Source: Paraspadella gotoi (Eukaryota; Chaetognatha). From it: 64,000 nucleotides of DNA. How positions within the stretch are numbered: position 1 is the stretch's first letter; the number at the start of each line of letters is the position of its first letter. Shown here in pieces: positions 23,779 through 33,451 of the stretch. The position numbers were made by a program, and so were the translations under genes. Location: positions 15,754,770 through 15,818,769 of the forward strand of contig CM119271.1 of NCBI GenBank assembly GCA_051294375.1, in the 5' to 3' direction. The notes beneath the pieces were generated by a model that searched no databases, was not told the DNA's origin, and was given only the letters and a program-made list of their open reading frames with translations.

Positions 23779-24502
23779 TCTTAGCACCTCAACCCTGAAG
23801 CCCATTGGTTTAAAATTAGCATTTTATAAAATAAATACTAAAATAAACCAAGGAGATTGGATACGTATATTAACTTCAAATTTCAATCACCTTTTCAGAC
23901 GAATTACGGCATTTAATTCACGACATTTTCGCTTATTAGGTTCATCACAGTTTTGAGATAATCGCAGTAAGGAATGTTCGTTCTAATTCATAAAAGTATC
24001 TGGAGAATTAAAGTACAAATAAAAATTAATATAAATTAATTATATTCTCGTCTGATATCGTTGCTCTTACGTCAATCGCACTTTCTGCTGAGCGACGCAG
24101 ATGGCGGGGTTGACGAACGTGTAACATTTTAATACTAATGGATGCGCGCGCGTCGCAGCCTTAAAATTCAATTGTTCAGTTCACTGAAGTACTTTCATTA
24201 ATTGACTAATACCTAAAATACTCCTGTCCTTTTCGAGATATAATTTTGAGGTTGAAAAGAGTATGATGCGAGTGAAAATATATCAGACGATATAACTTGA
24301 GACTAATGTTTTTAGTCGGATCTGCTTATCGGCAGATTCCGACTCTATAATCCATTTATCGGTCCGTCGGTCCCCCCCCAAAAAAAATTTTGTCGGTAAG
24401 TCTCTAATATAATCTCATATTATGGTAAAAAAAAAGTGAAAAAAAAAATGTCCGTCCGTCCGTTCCCCCTCCAATTACTCGTGATTGGATGGATAGATTG
24501 GA
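23779..24502. other. Probable divergent promoter region
   Basis: Sequence between the start of the phostensin/taperin-like gene (minus) and the plus-strand candidate at 24503. It includes a CpG-rich patch near 24100-24160. A short plus-strand ATG frame at 24102 (MAGLTN followed by GTGTAA) could be a first exon of the plus candidate but is unproven. Confidence 0.3.
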
Positions 24503-24794
24503 ATGAAATTTTGTGTGTGGGTAGGAAAGTGTGTGATTGAGCTGGATTTAAAGTTGAGGGCGACGAAGAAACCAACTTTTCGATCTACGCCTCCCGGCGC
24601 TAAAACGTAAGGGTTTGACGGCGCTTTTCGTTTTGCTTTCTAGGTCGAGATTAATGACCCAGCCTCTCAGGGACGAGAGGATATCGGAGAGAGTGGGTCC
24701 TCGGGTCGTCAATAATAAAGGACACCTAGCAAACGAGGCACTTGACTTCAACCAAAGAGCAGAACAAATTTTTTTCGGAGATATGGTCCAATAA
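24503..24794 (+). CDS. Candidate spliced small protein, plus strand
   Basis: Two blocks in frame across a possible 37-base intron (24607-24643) that has a strong donor GTAAGG, a TTTGACG branch-like site and a pyrimidine-rich acceptor TTTTGCTTTCTAG. The product is about 83 residues. It includes KPTFRSTPPGAKT before the junction and ERVGPRVVNNKGHLANEALD after it, and ends at a TAA at 24792. AATAAA follows at 24846. The start is uncertain: ATG at 24503, or an upstream exon. I do not recognise the protein. A 37-base intron is much shorter than other introns in the window, and the minus strand also has an open frame here, so the call is tentative. Confidence 0.33.
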
Positions 24795-24845
24795 CTTTTG
24801 TGAGTCATACAAGAAGATTTAAATTTAAAATCATAATCTGTATTC

Positions 24846-24851
24846 AATAAA
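24846..24851 (+). terminator. Poly(A) signal of plus-strand candidate
   Basis: AATAAA 52 bases after the candidate stop codon at 24792-24794. It supports plus-strand transcription but is a common word in AT-rich DNA. Confidence 0.3.
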
Positions 24852-25157
24852 AAAAAAACATGAACAATTAAAAAGAATATAGTAATCACAGTGGAAAATT
24901 AATGAGTTGCCGAAACAACAGAGTATAAAATTCTAGATAGATCGAATTGTGCGAATGAAAAATTGAACAATGCTCTTCAACGGTTAAAACTCTTTGGCGA
25001 AGTATAAATAAACGACAACAATACGTAACAGTAAATAGGCTTAAAAAGCTTTTACAGCGACTCGGCTTAATCATGAGATCAATGAACGACTCACGTCCGT
25101 CTACCTCGACTAAGTTGATTTGAAAGGCTGGAAAAAATAATGGGAACGACACAACGA

Positions 25158-26718
25158 TCACATCCTCACGTAAACGACCCGCATGAAGACGATCGAATGC
25201 CAATAAGTCTTTTCGTCGGCGCCCTTTTCGAAGACTAGGCCTAGAGTTCCGAAGCCCAAATCCCCCGCGGGCTTGATGCCCACCAGCCCGGAATAGCCCG
25301 AGCCACCTGGCCAGATCGAGAGGCCGCCCCGCCAGGTCTCTCCGTCGTCGAAGCTCCAGTGGATCGACATGTTGCGCCGCTTAACGGCGTCGAAAGGATT
25401 GGAAAAGAAGAGGACGCCGTCCTGAGAGAAAACGGAGGCGGAGATTGCCGAGTCCGGCAACGCCTCCTCGACAAAGACGCGCCGGTTGGAGAAGGTCGTT
25501 CCTCCGTCGACGCTGACGAGTTTGAAGCGACATCTACAACTGAAGTGAGCTTGATTCCTCGCGTTGACGACGACGTCGCCGTTGCTGGCTTCGTAGACTT
25601 GACACTCGTCGGGGACAAAGTCGCCCGTCTTCTTCGGACGCCCGTAAGGAATGCCGGGCATCTCGGCGCCCCAGTGCCACGTGCGGGCGTCGTCGTCCGA
25701 GTAAAGAAGTTGGACGCCGTCGATGGGGAGGTCGCGGTGGCCGCAGAAGAGGAGTCGGTCCTGGAGAAGGAGTCAGGAGAAATTATGAATCCTTCGGGTT
25801 AAATGATAAATCTGTATTCGCAGTTTTCGTTATTGCTGATTTTAAAACTAAATTCTATTTTATTCTATTCTTATTAATAATATCATCAACGAATAAGGGA
25901 CTCGCAGCTGCAGGAGAATTCACCATCAGAAGCCGCAGCAGGAGACGGAGTTCGTAAACTTTGATGATATTAATATTATTATCATTTTATTATTATTTTT
26001 ATTTTTTTAAATTTTTATTTTAATTTTTTTTATTTTATTATTTTATAATTTAATTATTATAATATTTTTCTATTCTATTCTATTCGTCGTGCCTTGTGAG
26101 GCTCGAGCCGCTTGCGGATTCCGTAGCCAGGTCCGCCGATGAATGGGGAGGTGCCGATCTGCTCGGAGACGTTGACCGGTTGGCTCCAGGTGCGACCTTC
26201 GTCCCGCGAGACCACGAACCCGATCGTGTTTCCAGGAGAGAAATAGTCGTGAGTAAATTGGATGAAAATGGATCGGGATTTGCTCTCTTCAAAGATGACG
26301 CCGAGGTTGAGCCCTTCGGGACTCGGGTCGTTCAGGATGAACTTGAAAGGGAAGGAGGAACGTATAAACAATTAGACAGAAATGTATAATCTTGTTCATT
26401 TAATTAAAACACCTGCGCGGGCTCCCACGTGACGCCATCGTTGAGGGATCTCCGCACGGCGATAAACTTGGGCCCCTCATCGTCGCAAACCCAACGAAGG
26501 CTCTTCCTCTTTCTCGCTTCGACGGCGACGATGAGAGTCCCGTTCGAAGTTCGGAGGACGACGGGGATGCGGAAGCAACCGACGGAGGCTTCGCCGTGGA
26601 CGAAGAGGCTCGACTCCTCCAGAGGCAGCATCTTGAGGAGACGCTGCGACGGCGGCGACGTCGTCGGATTCGCGGCGAAAAAGAAAAGGAATAGAGTTGG
26701 GATCCAAATCCACAACAT
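25158..26718 (-). CDS. NEU1: Lysosomal sialidase-1 (NEU1)
   Basis: Exo-alpha-sialidase that removes terminal sialic acids from glycoproteins and glycolipids in the lysosome. Three exons were traced (about 26413-26718, 26090-26342 and 25158-25760), about 380 residues. The start at 26716-26718 gives a signal peptide (MLWIWIPTLFLFFFAANP). The catalytic FRIP motif is present (GCFRIPVVL), with Asp boxes SLNDGVTW, SRDEGRTW, SDDDARTW, SVDGGTTF and SFDDGETW marking the six-bladed propeller. IPYGRPKKTGDFVPDECQ and VVNARNQ are NEU1-specific in style, and the nucleophile tyrosine lies in SGYSGLV. Compared with vertebrate NEU1 there is a short insertion (RKSLRWVCD) before the DEGPKFIA segment. Vertebrate NEU1 acts in complex with cathepsin A, which is not encoded here. 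NEU1 ends about 1.4 kb from the phostensin/taperin-like start. Confidence 0.95.
25975..26085. repeat. AT-rich low-complexity tract in NEU1 intron 2
   Basis: About 110 bases almost entirely of A and T, dominated by ATTATT and ATTTTT words, flanked by TTCTATTCTATTC runs on both sides. Confidence 0.85.
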
Positions 26719-26921
26719 TTTTTTCCCGCGATTATTAATAATTATTATTTAAAATCGCAAGTGGTAGAATTCATAAATTAGAGCAAAATGGACGATTTCC
26801 AAGGCTTTATGGTCAACAAAAAAATTCATGAATGCAAGAGTTATTTCATCGCTTGTCCGTATTTTTCTTGTTTTTTTGATGTTTTTTAAGGACAACGAAA
26901 ACAAAAGGGGAAATAATGACG

Positions 26922-28336
26922 TCATTCAATGAGTGTATCGTTCGCCTCTTCCGCTTTATAATCCGTCCCAGCCTTCGCCGGCTCCACCCCTTCCCTCGTC
27001 GGCATCCATTTCTGTTTCGCCTCCACACTTTTCGACTTTTTAACGACATAATTTTCCACGACGTTCAACTCTTGTCCGAAGTTCCAGATATTCCAGCCGA
27101 TCAAAGCCCCGAATCCCATCTGAGCCACGATGTTTAGGAGGATCCAATGCCACGAGGACACGAAGGGCTTAGACAGTATCTTGTGGAATTCCCGCCAGTA
27201 CCGGGGCTTGAGAGGAGGTAGGGGTACCTGTGAGAAGAAAAAAAAAGGGGATTTTATTCTTATATTCAATATTATTCCAAATTTAATTATACATCTAGAA
27301 AGATTTGTAATATATTATACCCAGAAATTATAACAGGTAGTTATGCTATACGCGTTTAATTTTTGGTCATGTGATCACTTCTTGATAATAAAGTGAAATG
27401 AGTTAAAGTATTTATAAAAAAAGCTTTTAATAATATGTATTTAACAATAAAATCATATAATAAATACGGTTTTTAAAAACTAAAAAAAACTGATTGTAAT
27501 TAGGTGGCTCCTCGAGGATTCATCGCAACTAAAAAGATTAAGAAACAAGCCCGTGGTCATCCAACTAACCGTGTAATAGCGTTTGGCGTAATAAAAGGCG
27601 CCCATAATGCCACAGAACGAGGGCCAAACGAAACCGCCCCAGACCTGAATGAGACCAGCGCGTAAGGTGAGGCAATCGCGACAGGGCTCCTGAAGGTTAA
27701 AGGGAGGGGAGGGGAGGAGAAAAGGAGAAAATGAAAGAAAACCAAGGAAAACAAAAAGAAAGAAAAAGAAATTTGAAAAAACCTCCTTAATGAGAGCGGG
27801 TTCGGCGACTTGACTGTACATCAACGTGGGTGAGTAGATCGCAGGCAGCACACCGCCGTAGCAGTAGTGAATGATTCGGGCGTGATACATTCCCAGTTTA
27901 AATCGTTGACGCGTGATGCCGATCATGTAGAGGGCGGTGGAGAAAGTGGCTAAACCGCAGCCAAACGGCCAAAGCGAAGTAAACTTTTGATATTTCTCGA
28001 ACTCTGGCCGCTCGGAAATTTCGTGAGCGGCTGCTAAGACTTCCTTTCGGGATAAGCGGATCGCGCCGGGGGGAATGTTCTGTCGTTTCGTGATTGGTGA
28101 GACGTTTTAAAGGGATTTAATTATGTGGGAGGGAATAGGGAGAATAAAAGAGAGAAAACGGGGGGGGGGGAAGTGGAATTTTTTTAATTAATTTTCTCGC
28201 AATTAACTTTCTTTTAAACCTTCTCAGTTCTTACCTTAATTTCTTCTTCGCCTTCGGCCAAAATGAGTTTTCCCCCCTGAGAGAACGGCGCCCTCGTGTG
28301 GGAGAGGCTGGTTCGCTCCCACGGTCGCTGAGACAT
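26922..28336 (-). CDS. TMEM126: TMEM126 family mitochondrial membrane protein
   Basis: Multi-pass inner-membrane protein of the TMEM126A/B family. In mammals TMEM126B is part of the complex I assembly machinery (MCIA) and TMEM126A is linked to ND4-module assembly and optic atrophy. Four exons were traced (about 28236-28336, 27786-28078, 27571-27690 and 26922-27230), about 270 residues, somewhat longer than the human proteins (195-230). Evidence is the N-terminal MSQRPWERTSLTHEG, the first membrane segment region (FGCGLATFSTALYMIG), then the signature CRDCLTLRAGLIQVWGG with the paired cysteines before a glycine-rich membrane segment. A further membrane segment follows (WILLNIVAQMGFGALIG). The tail is charged and longer than in mammals. 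Whether it is the A or B type cannot be decided. The stop is about 200 bases from the NEU1 start. Confidence 0.8.
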
Positions 28337-29687
28337 CGTCCCAAGATCGCACTTAAATCTCTGCTATATATATATATAGACTGTCGCACTGAGAAAATTA
28401 CACGAGCCAATGGCAATGCACTTATTTTCTCAATGTTTGCGAAAACAGAAAATCTCAAAAAAAAAAAAAAAAAGAATCTAACAACAAAATTTTGATTCTT
28501 ACTAGAATGAAAATATTTAACTCGCTTTTGCACAATTTAACTTTTTGTCTATAGAGAAATGTAGATCTAAATTTCCACTAAGTTAAAAAGCTTTACAATT
28601 TGAAAATTTGTAAATTTTGTGGGACACAATTAAGAGAGACAGATTTAATGGAGCGGTCTCTCCGAGATTAATCATTAAAGGGAAAGGGGAATGAATTATT
28701 TTAAATAAAACATTTATTACTTCTTGCGTTGAGAAAAACGCAGTTTTATCATCTGTAACGCTTCGTGCAAAGCGATTCCAAGTTTAAAAAATAAATATTC
28801 ACTTTTGAGTTCATGCGGAAAACTAAATCACACAAAAAAAAAAAAAAAATTAAGAAAAAAAACAAAAAAAAAAAGAATAATGATCACTAAACAAGGACGT
28901 TGACTGAAAATAGGTATACTCACAGAAAAAGCCAAAATACTACGTTCAAAACGAAATGTATTTAATTAATTTTCAATACAATTTGTAAAATTAACGAGAG
29001 CGACGGTGGTTAACTACTGTCTTCGGACAAAATCATTGGGGGTTTCCGGGAATTTTTTTCAAGCCATTTATGTTTAATTTCAATTCAAGAAAATATTAAA
29101 CATACATAAGACAATATAACCTAGTATATTGTTGGTAAAGTTCGCGCTGTTCGTCCTAAAATGTCCGCAAAAATTAACTTTAAAGTTCCCTTGCCTAATT
29201 AATTAAAAGTAAGTAAAAATAGGTAAATGGGGGGAAGGGGCGGGGTGGGTGGAGGGGACAAAGATTTTTGGAGGAGATAAGATTTATTTCTCAGTAAGAG
29301 AAAAACGAAGTAACGTTTAATCTGGAGTAAGTATGTAAATAAATCCTTCAGCCAAGGAAAGAATAAAAATCTTAATCTCATGATACTGGATATGAGTGCA
29401 GTTCTCTGCATAGCACTACCAAGGTTTCTCTTACTTTTCGCCCCAGAAAATATCAACGAAATTTTCTTTTACGAGTCTTAAAGTTAAGCGATGGGCGTTT
29501 AAAACAAAACTACAACAACCTATTCCGAATTATTTAAATATAAACGCTACATTCCAATTAATCGTTTTAATAAAAAACAAAACAAAACCGATAATCCTGA
29601 GAAAATTAACTTTGAAATATTGTTCGGCCAACCCACTCCCATCCCCCCCCCCCACGAACACCACCTCTACACCACCACGGCCTCCTG
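28337..29687. other. AT-rich intergenic DNA
   Basis: Region between the TMEM126 start and the GID4 stop. No supported gene was found on either strand. It contains several A runs and the probable GID4 3' untranslated region. A TA repeat (TATATATATATA) lies just upstream of TMEM126 at about 28366-28377. Confidence 0.4.
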
Positions 29688-32600
29688 TCACCGGAACTCG
29701 TAGACGGGAATGGAATACTCGGGGACGTGAGTGAGGTTGAGCGATTGGTACCACTCCGATGATCGATGATAGTAATAACCTTCGATCGTCTTCGTAGATT
29801 TTTGAAAACAAATGTAGTAGAATCCGGCGAAGGAGGCGCCGTTGATGTCCTGGCAAAGGGTTCAACTTGAATAGTAATATAATCATAAAGGCAAAGCTTC
29901 TTGAAAATCAGTATTCGAGATAACATTTATGTTAAGTAAAGAAATATAATTTATATTGATTGTATCTGCAATAATTTTATATTGGTTGTACCAATTTCAT
30001 TAAAGCTAGCGCCTTGTAATTGTTGTTGTATTTTGATGCTAGTTCGGAGTACAATATAGTATTCTAATCTAATTCTAATCTAAGTAATTGTAATCGAATA
30101 CTTAGGGAGTGGTCCTTTTAAACAGTTTAAACTTTGAAATGTTATCTCTTTTCATTGATAGGGAACCCGGGTACTTTGGGGGTGAATAAAGTGTGAGAGT
30201 GTGAGAGTCCTGCTATTTTATTTTCTTGTTAGAGTGATGAGGCCTTAAACCACCAAAGCGGCAAGATAGCTTATCTATTAGATGAATGGATAATTTTTAT
30301 ATTGGTTGAACCAATTTCATATTAAAAGAGAAATGGCGCGAGATCTCAGAAGGATCGCAGTCCACACCCTAACCCACCTTGATGGTGTGGTCGGGCACGA
30401 GGAACATCTCCTTCCACCGCATGAAGACGAAGTCGGTGTCGTCCAACGCCGCGTAATCGAAAGTGTCGAGGTTGAAGGTCTTGGCGTATTGATAAAAGGA
30501 GAGGAACTTGCCCCAGTGCTTCCGGTCCACCTCCTCGTCCGCGTCCCACTTGCGGGTCAGAAAGGGAAACTTGGCGCTGATGATTTCTCCCATGAAGCAG
30601 GTCGTCAGAGTGGAGAACTCTTCCGTCAGGCCGTGGATCTGGAGGTTAAGGCAAAAGCATGAATCACGCCTTTAATCTTGCTCCTCAACTCATTCCCGGC
30701 TCCAACCTTGAGGTATCCGCATAGGTAAGAGTTTTCCTCGTCGACGTTCTGCAGAACGACCTCAACGTCGTAGGAATTTCCCTTGGACTTCTGATGCCCG
30801 CGAAACTTGGATCCGCTGTAGAGGAGCGAAGTGGTGACACCCGGAAGTCGAGAGTTGACAGGCGGCGGCGGGACTAAATCCACCTGGAAAAAAAAAACAT
30901 ACATACTTCAAAAGATTAAAATCTTACAACCGAGAAATAATAATGGATATGGTGTCGTCATAATACACTGCGGCGCAAAAAAAAGAAGCCACTTCTTTCA
31001 CACCGAAAAAAACTATATTGGATGGATTAATTTCACTGAGATATAAAAACATAAAACAAAGCTTATTGAAAGAAGAGATTGGTCCAGGTTCCATTAAAAT
31101 TGATCAAAGTCAAAGTCGATTGGTACAAAACATCTGACGATAATAAATTAATTTCAATAAAAAAAAAATTTGATTTTTTTTTATTATAATATATTTATAA
31201 TATAAAATTAGCTGAACAAATTCAGCATCAAATATCTGTATGGATAGGTGTTAACCATTTTCAACCTAAATCAAATTAAAATAAGTAGGGAAACTATATA
31301 AAAAAACAACCTTTAAAAAATAAAGAAAAAGCAGTTGAGTAATAACTTACCTAAAATGAATTTAAAAACTTTTTCATATGAAAGTTTTTTCCTTATGGCA
31401 TCTCTCTTACAATTATATTAAATTTTTTTTTTTTATATTTTTATCATAAAATTACATTTTGATTTTGAGATAATTTTAATGAATTTTTTAATTAAAAATC
31501 ACCATTATTCGGTTTTTCAAAACTTATATCTTTATTATACATAGCACAAATATATCATTTATGTTTTCTCTCTCTCTTCCCTCTCTTTTACCATTTTTAC
31601 TTCCTTTCAAAAACTCTCTCAATCTGTCCTTACCTTCAGCCTGTCCTCACCTATCTCACCACTTTGTTGGAAAACTTTATTCTCTCTCTCTCTCGCTCTT
31701 TCTTTCTCTCACACTTCTTTTGCAGAATTTTTCAAATTAAATACTAACTTTAAAGTTTTGCTATATACTACTACCTGAACCGATTCAAATTTTTTTTACA
31801 CCAATCGATAGCTCTTTAAAAGAGCTATAATTTTTATATATATTTTTTCAAAATTAAAAAAGAAATAGTGGTGTATTTAAAGCTACCAAGTGGGTTCTTT
31901 TTTTTGCGCTGCAGTGTACCTATAAAAGTTGCAAAATTACTTGTTTCATTATCTTTATTTTTTATTTTTTAGATTTAAAATAACTATTAATGATTTTATT
32001 TATTTGTTAAAATATTGTGTTAAATATATATTATAGGTACACTGCGGCGCAAAAAAAGAAGCCACTAGGTAGCTTTAAATACACCACTATTTCTTTTTTA
32101 AGAACGTTTTTTAGAACGTTCAAAGAAAACAAAATATAAGATATTAAATTCCATTCATAATTATTTTACTGTATTAAGGTCTGAAAAACTCGATGGTAAG
32201 GACTATTTTTTTTGGTATAATTTCATCTTTCTTGTCGCAAATGAAGATTTTTTAATATATATAAAATGCTAATAAAATAGCGCAAACATTAAAAGTTATG
32301 ATAAATAAAATTATTAAAATTTTATAAAATTTAAATGAGCTTTTGAAATATGAAAATAAAAACCAATAAAAATATTTTGGTAAGTTTATTTCTAAATAGT
32401 ATATTTTTTTAATGTTAGTTAGCTATATTTATTAATAATAATGAGTAAAAATTAGGCTAAAGTTAAAAAATAACAATTTAAAAATTTTTATCCCGGATTC
32501 GCATTTCTTGCAAAGAAAATATAATTTTTATTAAAAAATCATATCATAAAGTTGGTCAAAACTGAGAAAAACTAACATTTTAACCAGCTTAATGAAAAAT

Positions 32601-33073
32601 TTGTTAAATTGAATTTTACTTTAAATCAAATCTGGTTTTAAAATTTCAATTTTTTTATATTTTCACTTTAGCCTATTTAATACTACTAATAATTAATCAA
32701 TATAGTTAACAAGCTGTTAATAAAACATAAAATTTGTAAATAAACTTACCAAAATATTTTTATGGGTCTTTTTTTATATTATGTAAGCTAAATATAATTT
32801 GAGTTTCTCATACTCTACAACGTTTGCGCCATTTTAATAGCACCATATATGCTTCAAAAATCGCCATTTCTGACAAAGAAGATGAAACTATACAAAAAAA
32901 TGGTTATCATCATCGAGTTCTTCAGACCATAATACCTTAAAATAATAAAGAATGGAATTAAATATCTCATATTTTATCTTTGAACGCTCTAGGTTAGAGC
33001 GTTCAAAGATAAAATATGAGATATTTAATAATTAAGCGCTCAAATAGTCATTATAACTAACCTTGCCGGGCAT
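29688..33073 (-). CDS. GID4: GID4, substrate receptor of the CTLH/GID E3 ligase
   Basis: Substrate-recognition subunit of the GID/CTLH ubiquitin ligase. It binds Pro/N-degrons in the mouth of a beta-barrel and, in yeast, drives turnover of gluconeogenic enzymes. Four exons were traced: 33062-33073 (MPGK only), about 30709-30883, 30380-30640 and 29688-29851, about 204 residues. This equals the conserved barrel domain of the 300-residue human protein, without its long N-terminal extension. The C terminus [20 protein letters not shown], then [17 protein letters not shown] and a final VYEFR, is almost identical to the human end. [21 protein letters not shown] and the glycine-rich NGASF are also conserved. 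Intron 1 (about 2.2 kb) holds a Tc1/mariner-type element and a long inverted repeat. The 12-base coding first exon is unusual, so confidence in the start itself is moderate. Confidence 0.95.
30125..30325 (+). repeat. Dispersed repeat family B, copy 1
   Basis: About 200 bp in GID4 intron 3. It aligns with the reverse complement of 44455-44690 over GGGGGTGAATAAA, AGTCCTGCTAT, GAGGCCTTAAACCA, GGCAAGATAGCTTAT and TATATTGGTTGAACCAATTTC. The last motif alone also occurs at about 29978-30000, suggesting a third, fragmentary copy or a duplicated end. The family is unidentified. Confidence 0.75.
30964..31918. mobile_element. Tc1/mariner-type non-autonomous element
   Basis: Element of 951 bp bounded by imperfect inverted repeats of about 30 bp, left CACTGCGGCGCAAAAAAAAG and right CACTGCAGCGCAAAAAAAAG (reverse complement). 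It is flanked on both sides by TA, the target duplication of the Tc1/mariner superfamily. No transposase frame is present, so it is a MITE-like or deleted derivative. It contains a CT/CTTT-rich stretch in the middle and lies in GID4 intron 1. Confidence 0.85.
32038..33025. mobile_element. Second Tc1-type end with long inverted-repeat element
   Basis: Starts with TA and CACTGCGGCGCAAAAAAAG; its first 60 bases match the reverse complement of the right end of the neighbouring element, 120 bases away. From about 32110 to 32990 it is one long, diverged inverted repeat with arms of about 430 bp around a centre near 32550. It ends in a perfect 32-base palindrome pair at about 32965-33025 (AAATATCTCATATTTTATCT onward). 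No coding frame was found. The matching right Tc1-type end is missing, so a foldback element may have replaced it. Confidence 0.75.
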
Positions 33074-33451
33074 GGTTGCCGATTCCTTGCCAGGAGCACT
33101 TTTCAGACGCTGTTAAGAGTCGCGACGCATTAGAAACAAAGTTCGTTTAATCATAGTTTTCCGTTATGACGCTTTAAATAGTCTTAGTGACATTTAAAGT
33201 TTAAAATCATAGTCGAGTTTTTAGGTAACAATCGTCAATGAAATGCAAGACTGCGACAAATCAAATGTACGTTGAAAATAAAACAAACGGAAAAAAATGT
33301 TTGTAATAACGATCGACTCGTTTAGTTTTACTAACAACAAAATAGGAAACCAAACGAGTAATGAATGAAGCCAACCATGAATAATTCATTGAATTTATCT
33401 TTATTACGCATTCTTTCTTCCAGTTACATTGTGCATTGCACAATGTGTAAT

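Noticed and set aside
24548-24889. Minus-strand 113-residue frame downstream of NEU1.
   Set aside because: The plus strand over the same bases has good splice signals and a poly(A) signal; the minus frame starts in an A/T run and shows no family.
30306-30662. Plus-strand 118-residue frame in the GID4 region.
   Set aside because: It is antisense to the GID4 barrel exon, which is almost identical to known GID4.
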